A stretch of DNA of 64,000 nucleotides, from contig CM063298.1 of NCBI GenBank assembly GCA_032173965.1, forward strand, positions 7,423,001 to 7,487,000, read 5' to 3'. Position 1 is the stretch's first letter. Each line of letters begins with the position of its first letter. The notes beneath the pieces are model-generated. The model was given only the letters and a program-made list of their open reading frames with translations. It was not told the origin of the DNA and searched no databases. Below, piece after piece: positions 26,001 through 49,378 of this stretch. This DNA is from Sitta carolinensis (Eukaryota; Chordata; Aves; Passeriformes; Sittidae). A program made the translations under genes and the position numbers.

Positions 26001-27603
26001 TCTAGGGGATGGGGTTGAAACTGATTCTTAAGATGAACTTTTTATCCTTTTTACACATTTTTGGATCCTGGATTTCACAGGGTTAGGGAGGAAATGGGGA
26101 AATTGCCAGCACCTGTGACATAACCCTCTCTATTTCCCTGTGAAACAGGTTTAAATGGGATGAACAGCAGCATATGGGAACACTTTGCTTCGGGGAGTTT
26201 TTCGCCCAGTACCTCACCTGCATTTCTGTCAGGTCCAGGTGCTGCGGAGATGGCACGGCTCCGACAAGAACTGGATGAAGCCAACGGCACAATAAAGCAG
26301 TGGGAAGAGTCTTGGAAACAAGCCAAGCAGGTACTTGGGCAAATCCTGGGATTAGGGAGTGTGAAGGAGTATTGGGTGTCAGCTTTTCAGCAGGCTCTTT
26401 CTGGACATGGAGGTGATGGACAGAGCTGCAGGTTTTACAGGTTCTCAACATTCTTTCCTCTCCCTTGGAAATCACCAAATCACTAGGCCTGGTGTGTTCA
26501 GATGCTGAAAGTGCAAGGCCAGATGTCACAACAGATGCCCTGAAGTGTTTGACAATCTCTCAGAGCTTTGATCCGTGATAATTTGTCAGTATGCAATGTT
26601 CATCCCCTGAACACCGTGAGCCAGATGAGTAGAACCACAGCCCAAGCAGATGGGATATGTGGAATGAGCAGTGCCTTGATGTAAGGCTCCAAACGTGTTT
26701 CAGAATTGGGGAACAGGGCAGATTGGTCAGAACCGGTGTGAGGAGTGTATGGAAATTGATAGTTTTGCCTGGGTTTCTCTTTGGAGACAGACCAAGTTTT
26801 CAGACTGCTTCTTTTACCCTCTTTGTTTTAACTTGCAGGCTTGTGATGCTTGGAAAAAAGAGGCAGAGGAAGCAAATGATCGCGCCAACACAGCTAACAT
26901 GGAATGTGAACTGGCCCGGGAGCAGAGGGAAGCCTTGGAGCTGCAAGTGAAGAAACTGCAGGAGGAGCTGGAGAGGATCCACACCGGCCAGGACCCGCAG
27001 TTCCTGCGCTCCTTCTCTGACCTGGAGACGCTCTCGCTCTCGTCACTCTACACCCTGCAGAAACAGCTGCGGGCAAACCTCGAGAAAGTGGACAAGGTGA
27101 GTGCCAGGGCCTGGCAGGGCAGGGCTCTGCCCTCTCTGCTCCTACAGGTCACAGCTTTTTCCCTTTTCTGTAATACACCCAGAAATCAGAAGCCTATCAG
27201 AGCACTTCCAGGTAGATACAATCAAAGTGAGCCCTAGCTGGCTCACAGGAAGACAACTCCATCTTCTTTGTGCCTAAAGTAGAGTTTAATTCAATCAAAG
27301 CTGCTCTGTTGATCCTAAAGATCCTGAAAGGCATCATTGAGGAGATGAACAGGGTAGACTGCTGCAAGTCCTCCCTGCCCTTCCCTTCCCCAAGGCCCTG
27401 AGCTGTGTGTGTGAGCTGACGCTGTGCCTTGTCCCGCTCTCTTGCAGGCGGTATTTCAGATGCAGTCAGTGAAATGCCTTAAGTGTCAGGAGGAGAACCG
27501 GGTGGTGTTACCGTGCCAACACGCAGTGCTGTGCGAGACGTGCGCTGAGGAGGGCGAGTGCCCCATCTGCCACCCCAACAGGCCCCACTCTCTGCAGTCG
27601 TGA
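5164..27603 (+). CDS. UNK: UNK, unkempt family CCCH zinc-finger RNA-binding protein (exons 2-16; exon 1 outside window)
   Basis: UNK is a cytoplasmic RNA-binding protein that represses translation of target mRNAs and shapes early neuronal morphology (family knowledge). Exons with GT-AG borders: 5164-5373, 6836-7012, 7449-7579, 7713-7847, 9919-10036, 10969-11053, 12835-12977, 15196-15396, 19539-19607, 20280-20454, 21587-21688, 23200-23388, 26149-26330, 26839-27096, 27448-27603 (TGA 27601-27603). Joined, they encode about 776 residues; with about 35 from the missing exon 1 this matches human UNK (about 810). The exons show six CCCH fingers, a Ser/Pro-rich linker, a coiled coil and a RING-like finger. 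All exon phases chain except exon 5 (7713-7847), which is one base short. Apart from the CR1 copy, a pyrimidine tract and a candidate cassette exon listed separately, the introns show nothing recognisable. The gene is transcribed towards UNC13D. Confidence 0.95.
7760..7765 (+). other. UNK: One-base deficit in a C homopolymer of UNK exon 5 (apparent frameshift)
   Basis: The exon reads six C here. The conserved Lys-Lys-Pro-Pro-Arg-Leu-Cys reading needs seven. As written, the frame changes after the second proline, loses the Cys/His ligands of the fourth finger and meets a stop at 9939-9941 in the next exon. The exon is 135 nt where its splice phases require 136. Downstream sequence in the restored phase is strongly conserved (GYACPYYHNSKD and onward), so an indel error is likelier than a real loss. 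Confidence 0.85.
9337..9850 (-). mobile_element. CR1-family LINE fragment, 5'-truncated, antisense to UNK
   Basis: The left end (CACAGAATGGTTTGGGTTGG and following) is the reverse complement of the classic 3' end of avian chicken repeat 1. Sequence to about 9850 continues as the conserved CR1 3' UTR and end of ORF2 in reverse orientation, for example the stretch around 9440-9520 on a cluster of Leu/Ser codons and poor-quality reading frames. No intact reverse transcriptase frame remains. The copy lies in UNK intron 5, opposite to the gene, ending about 70 bp before the acceptor of exon 6 (9919). The right border is approximate. Confidence 0.85.
12835..23388 (+). CDS. UNK: UNK exons 8-13: Ser/Pro-rich linker
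   Basis: Exons 12835-12977, 15196-15396, 19539-19607, 20280-20454, 21587-21688 and 23200-23388 encode the low-complexity middle, with recognisable blocks such as SAAGDSVPVSPSSPHAPDLS, ILCRNSSLGSPSN, SYKKAPGFEREDQVGAEYL, SSISSSITSSLAATPPSP, SALDDLDLNEFGVAALEKTF and SLLQSSAPVNIPGSLGSS. These match vertebrate UNK closely in order and spacing. The region is predicted disordered and rich in possible phosphorylation sites; in the family the part after the fingers recruits mRNA-repression machinery. Exon 10 (19539) begins CAA GCA AAA, giving one extra Gln relative to the human order as I recall it. Confidence 0.9.
14289..14336 (+). CDS. UNK: Candidate 48-nt cassette exon of UNK (between exons 8 and 9)
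   Basis: A pyrimidine-rich stretch ending TACTGTAG at 14281-14288 is followed by 16 open codons (VWNKSGTLPTSPTSTT) and a strong donor GTGAGT at 14337. Exon 8 ends in phase 0 at 12977 and exon 9 starts in phase 0 at 15196, so this 48-nt segment could be included or skipped without changing frame. Its Ser/Thr/Pro composition fits the linker. The canonical form I recall for human joins exon 8 directly to exon 9. This is a prediction from splice signals, phase and composition, not a recognised exon. Confidence 0.45.
21936..22031 (+). repeat. Pyrimidine (T-rich) tract in UNK intron 12
   Basis: About 95 bases are nearly all T and C, with two A and one uninterrupted T run of about 30. It sits 1.2 kb upstream of exon 13 in UNK intron 12. 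Such mirror-like polypyrimidine tracts are length-unstable and can form triplex DNA. It has no coding content; the Phe-rich and Lys-rich open frames across it are artefacts. Confidence 0.9.
26149..27603 (+). CDS. UNK: UNK exons 14-16: coiled coil and C-terminal RING-like finger
   Basis: Exon 14 (26149-26330) has LNGMNSSIWEHFASGSFSP and then heptad-like ARLRQELDEANGTIKQWEES. Exon 15 (26839-27096) continues the helix with DAWKKEAEEAND and QVKKLQEELERIH, then a Leu/Ser-rich stretch and KQLRANLEKVDK. Exon 16 (27448-27603) encodes a compact zinc-binding finger, CLKCQEENRVVLPCQHAVLC, followed by ETCAEEGECPICHP, and ends at TGA. Cys and His spacing fits the RING-like finger of Unkempt; ubiquitin ligase activity cannot be inferred from sequence alone. 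The coiled coil probably mediates self-association or partner binding. Confidence 0.93.
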
Positions 27604-27654
27604 CCTCCCGAGGATGCTCGTTCTGATCATATCCTAGAGAACTTTTTAACTTTA

Positions 27655-27765
27655 TACATACGTACATATATATGTATGTGTATATATATATATGTATATA
27701 TGTGTGTGGACGGGCGTGGCTGTGCACGTGTAGGGACGTGCACACACACGCACATGCACACATGA
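27655..27765 (+). repeat. Alternating TA/TG/CA tract in the UNK 3' UTR
   Basis: About 100 bases starting 50 bp after the UNK stop alternate mostly between purine and pyrimidine: TATA and TATG runs to about 27708, then GTG and CAC runs. Such DNA is length-unstable and can adopt Z-form. In RNA the UA- and UG-rich parts could pair with the downstream CA-rich part into a hairpin. Confidence 0.8.
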
Positions 27766-30700
27766 AAACAGAAAATTAGTTGCAGAGCACTTTTTAATAT
27801 TTTACATCCCGTATCTAAACTGCCCCTCACCCGTGCCCCACTAATTCTAACTCTTGATGAACTTTGAGAGCTGTTTTTAATACAGATCAAAGGGCCATTT
27901 GCAAAGAGTCTGTGTTTCTCCTCTTTTCTATTTAGGTGATAACAAATTTTTGACTATTTCCAGAAGGATTTAGAGTGGGCAAGAGGGGCTTCCACGTGCT
28001 TTCCAGAGGAAGAGTTGAGATCACGGGGAGGATCGAGGTGGATTGAAATGACTTGCTCATGCCTTCGGTCCCCCTGCTCTTTCACTGACCCAGCTTGGTT
28101 AAAGCCGTCCTCCCTGATGGGAGCTCTGCCAGGCTCCTGCCTGGAGGGCCTCACACTGCCCATCTCTGAATGTGCAGGAACTTTGTCTGTCATTTAATCA
28201 GCAAAGTTCACTTTTTAAATTTTTTACACTCTTTGTATATTTGTATGAAAAGAAGAAAAGAGAGGAGAAAAAAAATGATATTGGACCTAGAGCAAGCCAA
28301 GCCCCAAAATTCAGTGACCAATGTTCACTGCTGATGCAGCCAACATGTTCCAGGTCTGAGCAGCCTTAGAAGTATTGCCCTTGGGTGAGCCAAAGCCCTT
28401 TATGAAGGAAATTTGGATGCAGATGTGAGTTCTCTCTAGGCACCCCTTTGTCTGGTGGCTGTCTACAGACTTTTTACTGTTTCAGACCAGATGAGTTTTG
28501 TTTTAGCCACAGGGACCTGATTTGTAGTCACTGCTGAAGTTCATGAACCAATTCCAGGTAGGCTGAGGACATTTTTGTTGCCTGTGTCAGCAGCTCAAGG
28601 GTGGTTTGTGTATTGCTGGCTCCAGAAATCCTTGTGCTGGAGATGTGTGGTGATAGAAATAGTCCAGCAGGACAGAGAAATGCCACCAGCTCAGACCTGC
28701 CCAGCAGCTGAGCTTTCCTGTGACTTTCCTTACCAGCGTGTCCATTCGATTTTTACATCAGGTGGATTGCAGTAACCTGCTGGGATCTCAACCAAAAGGC
28801 CACTCAGTAGACTAAACATTTTTATTTTGCACAGGGATGCTCCTGTGCTGCCCCTCTGTGACCTGGAAAAGCACTGGAACCTCCAGCAGCCCACTATTGT
28901 AGGAAAACTGAATTTTTACCAGAGCCTTTCGGAAAGCTTCATATTAAATACAAACACATAATTAGGTTTGTTTCCATAATTCCACCTTTCCTCTCCATGG
29001 AAGGGGTTAATATGCATTCCCAGATGATCTCTTAAGTGCAGCTCTGTGTAGTTCTTTTTTATGTTTTCCCATTAACTTGTTTTTGGGTTTTTTGGTAAAA
29101 ATGCTTTTTTTCCATGTGTATTTTATTGTAACTAGCATCAGGTTTTTTAATTTTTTTAATGGAGAGACACTGTTGGGTGACTATTGTGGCTATGTTGTTT
29201 GGTTATAGCCTTTGAATGTCTGTGCCATGGGGCAGCACATCTGCCTTGGTCTGATCTTAAGGAAAGACCTTTTATTAAAATATGTGAACATTTCTCTTTT
29301 TTTTAGGAAAAATAAAAAATAAAAAAAAAGATAAAAGTGGGGGTGGGGGAGGAGGAGGAAAGAAAAAGCCCAATTAAAAAAAAATTTACTAAAAAGGTTT
29401 TTTGTAACTAACTTAAATCATAGGAAATAAACTCTTAAATCAGATCTTTAATATTTATAAGCAGCAGAGCTGATCAGCCCGTTTTTGGCTATGGTTTGTA
29501 ACACTTTTTACAAGCATGGGGGTTTCTCTGCTCCTCTGCCTCCCCAGGGGCTGCTCAGGGGTGATGCTGCCTTTTGCCAACCCTCTTTTTCCAGATATGT
29601 CCAGCACCAGCTCAGTAATTCCAAGAGGGAATCCCTCCACCTGGAACTTGTGCCCTGAGGGCAGCCTGGACTGTCCCTGTGGGACTTCCAGTCATAGGGT
29701 GATGCAGGACTTGGGGGGGGTTAAGGGGAAAGAGCTGTTTGCCCCCTGTTTCCCTGGGGTTCAAGGAAAAATTCCAGGCCAGAGAAAATGTGTTTTCCCC
29801 TTTTGAATAAAACAGTTTCTCTGTTTTCAAACTTATACTGAAGGACCAAAGAATTCAGAGTTTCACCTGTTTGTGGCCCTTAAATTTTAACTTTCCATTG
29901 CCATACTGCACTCACAGCAGAGCAGCCTGAAGGAATTAGCACTAGACCCTTCCCTTGCCCCCACCCCAGCCTCTCCCAGCACTCTTTGCACAAGCACATA
30001 GACTTTCTCACTTTCCTCTGGTTCTTGAAGAAACACTTCCTAAATTTAGGTTTCTATCAATTTGTTTGCTGCTTTAAAAAAAAAGGAGAGGACTATTGAA
30101 ATGTGAATTTATTTTCTTAAGCATCAGATGGAAAAGAGAACTTCATCTTTGCATATTTTGTGAATGTTCTGTGGGCCATTTAAAGACAATTTCTGAACCA
30201 AATGAGGTGGGAGCAGGGGAAGGAGCAGCATTCCTGACCCACTCCAACAGTTGTTGCTGCCTGCTCTGTGCAGGAAGGACAAACCATAATCACAGCACTG
30301 CAGTTGAGGCTTAAGAGTCTGTGATCAGCTTTTGTATGGTGTAAAAAGAGCTGAAATAAACCTGGTGCTAATAAGTGCAGCCCCTGTCACGTACTGTCAG
30401 GCTTCCTTCTGAAGCAGGAACTCCCTTTAACAGAACACACAGTAACACAGCAGAGCAGAGGGGGCTTCAAAACAAAAGTGGGGTCCACAGGGTTCCTTGG
30501 GGAGCAGCCCAGCTGAACAGCCCCGACCACGTGTGGGTCCTGCCTCCTCACACAGACTCCTTAGTGGATAATGTTAATTTTGGGAGCTTCAGAAGAGCTG
30601 ACCTTCATGACAAATTGGGCAGGTCGGAAACTTCTGAGTTGAGAGCTGGGGAAAGGGAGTTGTGGTTGTGTTGTGAAACCACAGCATCCTAAAGGTCAAT

Positions 30701-31731
30701 AAACTTTTACGTTATTATGGAAAACCAACCCAGACGCAGGTGGCTTGGGACAGCAGGAGCCTGGGTAGAACCACAGCAGCAAGCAGGGTCAAAGTTATAG
30801 GTGAGAGCCAGGAGCTGAAGGCTTTTAGCATTTTGGGTTAACAGGACCACTTTGAGCTCCTCTCCAGCCTTGGGTGCTGTAGCCAGGTGCCTGGTGTGGT
30901 ATGGGAGGGACCTGGGAAAGGTCTTGGAGCTGGAGCACGTTTCTTACAGCAGATCCCACCCCTGGGGGGTCCCTGCAGCCAATCCCCTGCCGAAGGGTTT
31001 TACACTTCTGTACATCTCTGAAGCTGAACCTGAGCCACTGGCAAGGCTTGTGCAGCTGAGACAATGAAGAGAATTCCTTACCCTGGGAGGAAGCCCGTAA
31101 CACTGAATGGACTCAGTCATCCCTTGCTGTTCCACCAGCCTCCGAACCTCCTCTCTTCCTCCTTTTCCCTTATCTGAGAAGGAAGAATATTACCAGTGTT
31201 TTCCTCCAGAGTTATTATAATCCTTGGAGTGATGGCCAACAGCAAAATAGATGTTACTGATGTAAAACCTAGTATTTTAAAGGTGAAGTATTCCTGCAAA
31301 GTAGTGACTGCATTGGAGAGATTTCTGGGGCTTCCCCACTCCGTAGCTTCCAATGTTAAAACAAAATAAATACAGTATACGTTTTAAAAAAATAATAATA
31401 ATACACACTGCAGTATTTCTGGTGGCAATTCTTGCCCAGTCCCTTCCCTGCTTTTCCCAGGAGGAAGGGCACTGGGCAGAGGCGCCCTAGTCTGTGTAGA
31501 AGTTGGAAGAATGGTGATCAGTGGTGTAAAACGTGTTGTTGATTCCATGTATAGAACTGTGATTTCAGCTGTCGTTCTCTCGTACTCTGTAAATATGTGT
31601 TTTGGCTGTCGGAAACCTGGTTTAGACTCTTTTCTTGGCAGAGTGAATTTGCATGTGGGGCTGGAAAGAACTCAATCTGTGTCACAGTTTCCAAGGGCAG
31701 GATGGATTTTTTTTTTTTTTTTTTAGAGGAC

Positions 31732-31737
31732 AATAAA
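31732..31737 (+). terminator. UNK: Distal poly(A) signal candidate for UNK
   Basis: AATAAA follows a T run (31708-31724) and is followed by a T-rich segment, as expected of a cleavage and polyadenylation site. It is the last good candidate on the plus strand before the UNC13D 3' end. The hexamer at 30355-30360 is an equally plausible alternative. Confidence 0.4.
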
Positions 31738-33533
31738 TTTTTATTTTTTTGCTAAGAAAAAAGAATACAAACTGAAGCGGCGTGTGGGTGTGTGTGTGTG
31801 TGTGCGCGCATGCGTGCCCGGGTGGATGTGCAGCCCTGGGCTCTGCTCTGGGCCTTGGGAGGGTGAAGAAACCTGGGCTTTGGAGCCCTCAAAACAACAG
31901 ATCTGTGGCTGATTTTCACACAACCAAGAATCATTTCTCTCTGAGATCCCCTCCCTTTTCAGGGTGTTGCAATTCACTTTCCTGATGGAGGTGTGATGAA
32001 AGAGGGGGAACATCAATGCAGTGTGGTTAAGGTGGGGCAGAGACCCCTTTGGAAGTGGCAAATCCAGAAATTTCTTACCCAAATTCTTGGTCTGGGCATG
32101 GACTTATGTCCTAGAAGAGCCATGCTGGGCAGAGGTGAGCTGTGCCTGCACTGTGGATACAAACAGTGTTTTGTGTGTTGGCACCCAAAAGAACACACCT
32201 GGCCTGTGGAATCAAGAATTACCTGTTAATTTTGGTCTAATTAATGCTTCAAAGATGCATCAACCACTTCCCATTAGTCCAGTCACAACAATAATCTGAA
32301 TGGGCCCTTTTGTATTGGAGATTAGTGGTAACACAATAAAATCAGTAGATCTGAGTGCCAGCCCCTTCCCTCTTGTGTTCTGGCCATCCGCCTGTGTCGG
32401 GTTCTTCACCAGGATTATGAGGATGATGATGGAGATTTCTTCTTCTTCTTCATCATTCTTGCATTTTCTAGGAGCTGGTTTTGTGTGCTTCAAGCTTTAA
32501 TTTTTAATGCTTGGACTGTTGTGCTCCATGGGGTTAGTTGGGCTCTGACTTATTAAGGTTTATTAGTCTTTCTCTATAAAAGGTGGAATTTCTTTTAGGG
32601 TGGGAGAAGACCCACACAACTGCCTGGAGCTGAGCAAAAATTAAGCTAAAACACCTTGAATAATACAGTGCAAGCAACCTCAAAAGAGAGGTCAGCCTGT
32701 GCTACCTGCTTCCTGGGACACACCTGGCTGGTGTCAGCCCAGGGCAAGGTGGGACACAGTGGTATTTTAAAGAAACAGCTAAAAATAGGCTGAGACCATA
32801 TTCAAACTTTCAGCCTCGTGTAGTAAACCTTTTAATAAAGCATGAGGTGGCTTCCAGCAGGTGCCAGCTCCAGATGAGCTCAGATGAGCTGCAGGGTGCA
32901 GGCACAAGGTGCTGGACCTGGCTGAGATCACACCTCAGGACAGCATCCCCACACTCCCAGACCCAGCTCGAGAATATTATTTCTCTGCACTGAAACCTAA
33001 GCCAGAAAATGGCTTCCTTGAGAGCCTGCAGTGCCTTAATCCCTCCTGCTGTGGGCTCTGTCACACAGATACCAAAGGAGCTTTTTCTTTTCCCACCCCC
33101 GCATCCAGGATTTGACCTGAAATGACCCAGTGGCTGCTCTGCCCACCGAGGGAGCAGCTGGTGCTCACGCACCCAGAGGGGGATGTTTTTAATTCCCTGG
33201 TCCCTGGCAGCTCCCAGGGACCTGCTGCAGCTCAAATATGCCCCGTGCAGGGTGGGGGTAGAGGAAACCCCAGGTGTACAATTGGTACTAATTGCAGCAA
33301 AAACAAGCTCAAAAAAAGCCAACAAATTGTTACAACCACCTGCTTTGTCAGGCATTTTTGCTGTCATACTGAGTCACCCCCCCGTGGATACACCCTGCAG
33401 AGCTTCCCACCACTTCCAGAGGGACCCAGGTCCCTGTCACAGGCTGGGAGTGATGCCAGGGACCTGCACCCCATGCCTGGGCTGCCAGCTGCCCAAAATG
33501 CCTCCTGGTTTGGCTTCCAGGGCTGTGATGCTC
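31738..33533. other. Convergent intergenic gap between UNK and UNC13D
   Basis: This is the sequence between the two 3' ends. A TG/CG alternating tract (about 31783-31815) includes GTGTGTGTGTGTGTGCGCGC. A GAT/TTC-rich patch lies at 32410-32456. I see no conserved exon, RNA gene or clear mobile element. The open frames present are short and not family-like. Confidence 0.6.
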
Positions 33534-34147
33534 TTTATTGCTGCTCAGGCTCCAGCAAGGTCCCAGGCTTCCAGAAAGTTGGTAAAATTGGTGGTAAAAT
33601 TAAAAAAAACCAACCAAACAAACAGACACAAGATCTATATACATTTTAAAAACGGAGAAATTCAGCAGCTCTCACCAGAGCTCAAATGCCTTGTCCCACC
33701 CCACTGTGCTGCTGCTCCCAGCACAGGGCCACTGCCCCAAAGCACACAGCCCACGCATCAGCTTTGTGGCTTTTCATTTGAAATAAGAGGCTTATCCACA
33801 AGAAAGTGAGAGGGAAAAGAAATTAAAAAAAACCCAAAAAACAAAAAAAAAAAAAAAAAAACCTCCAAAGGGATGGACAGGGACAGCCACACTTTCACAC
33901 CCCTTGTGTAGTGTTACTAGTCCAGGCAGGCAAAGAGAGCCCCTCAAATCCACCTGCCCACCCTCCCTGGCTCACAGGAGCGTGTCTGCCCGAAGGTGGG
34001 GTGAGTTGGGAGCTGTGGTGGGACAGGCACAGGGACCCTTTTGTCCTCACACGCCCTGCGGATGGTTCTGGCTCCAACACCACAAAGTCCTGGGGTCCTG
34101 CTGGCCAAACCCCTCTTTCAGGAGGTTTTCATCTTCCTGCCCCTCCC
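33534..34147 (-). terminator. UNC13D: UNC13D 3' UTR and poly(A) signal
   Basis: On the minus strand the sequence after the UNC13D stop runs to an AATAAA at 33539-33534, giving a 3' UTR of about 610 nt. An ATTAAA variant further on (around 32830) is a weaker alternative. The UTR contains a long T run on the transcript strand (33838-33861 as A on the plus strand). Confidence 0.6.
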
Positions 34148-48585
<14,438 letters not shown>

Positions 48586-48840
48586 CTCGGGGGCAGGCTG
48601 AGCCTGGGGCAGGGCTGCAGCTCTGCCTGGAACCGCGGCCTCCCCTCCGCCTCGCTGGCTCAAGGAGGAAGCCACAGCGCTTATCGGAGCGGGCCCATGG
48701 CAGCGGGGCGGAAGAGCCGGGGCTCCCCCTCAGCGCGCCCGCTCGCCGGGCCCGGCCCTGCCCAGCGCGGCCCACGGGGCGCGCGTGCGACGGGAGGGTT
48801 CGGGACCGGGGCAGCCCTGACTGCCCGGGGTGATCCCAGC
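48586..48840 (-). promoter_or_regulatory. UNC13D: CpG-rich promoter-like segment of UNC13D
   Basis: This GC- and CpG-dense stretch sits directly upstream of coding exon 1 and holds the probable 5' UTR and promoter. GGGGCGGAAG at 48705-48714 combines an SP1-like box with an ETS core (CGGAAG); no TATA box is evident. A short upstream open frame of five codons starts at 48698 on the minus strand. ETS factors regulate mammalian UNC13D in lymphocytes (established), but function here is inferred from composition only. Confidence 0.5.
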
Positions 48841-49378
48841 ACCAGCCAGGGGGTTTTAAAGCCCTGGAGACCCTGGCATGCAGCCAAAGACCCCTGCGGC
48901 TCTGAGTTTGACCCGTGGAACAAATTACCACCTTTTGAATGAAGAATTAAAGGGCACAAAAGTTTAAATAGTGTAATAGTAGTAATTGTAGAGTGAAAAG
49001 GGAAATTTGGGGATTTTTTGCTATAGGGGCTTAGGAGGTAAGATGGAGGGACTTGGGCGTTGTCCTGTCCTCCTTCTTCTTCCTAACCCCATCTTCTTGG
49101 TGATGTTGGCACTTGGGGATTGGATTGGAGTAGAATGGAACTGTCTAACACGGTGACAGGCATAACTGTAAATATCTAACACGTAGTTTGTAGTATGAAA
49201 AACAATGCCTGCCCTGGGGGAAGAGAGTGTGCCTCAGGCTGCCCTGCTGAACAGACCTCAGCAGGCCAGACAGAAAATATTTTAGATAAGAAGTAATAAA
49301 CAACCTTGAGAACACCAGCTGAAGACTTCTGACTCCTTCGACAGCTGGGTTGGGAAAAAGAGACTTTTAATACATCTC
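48840..49378 (+). mobile_element. Probable solo LTR of an avian endogenous retrovirus (ERVL-like)
   Basis: About 540 bp, unlike its GC-rich left neighbour, has LTR-like organisation: an AT-rich U3-like part, a polypyrimidine patch (about 49064-49092), an AATAAA at about 49304 and a U5-like tail ending near a CA. It resembles passerine ERVL-type LTRs as I remember them. No gag or pol remnants flank it, so it would be a solo LTR. It reads on the plus strand, away from UNC13D. Borders and family are uncertain, and no target-site duplication was confirmed. Confidence 0.45.

Larger units (their letters stand above)
27604..31737 (+). other. UNK: UNK 3' UTR (maximum extent)
   Basis: Non-coding, AU-rich sequence follows the UNK stop. 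AATAAA hexamers on the plus strand occur at 29311, 29426, 29806, 30355, 30698, 31365 and 31732, so alternative polyadenylation with UTRs of about 1.7 to 4.1 kb is possible. A Pumilio-like TGTAAATA lies near 31588. The long TA/TG tract near the stop is listed separately. Which site is used cannot be decided without transcript data. Confidence 0.6.
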
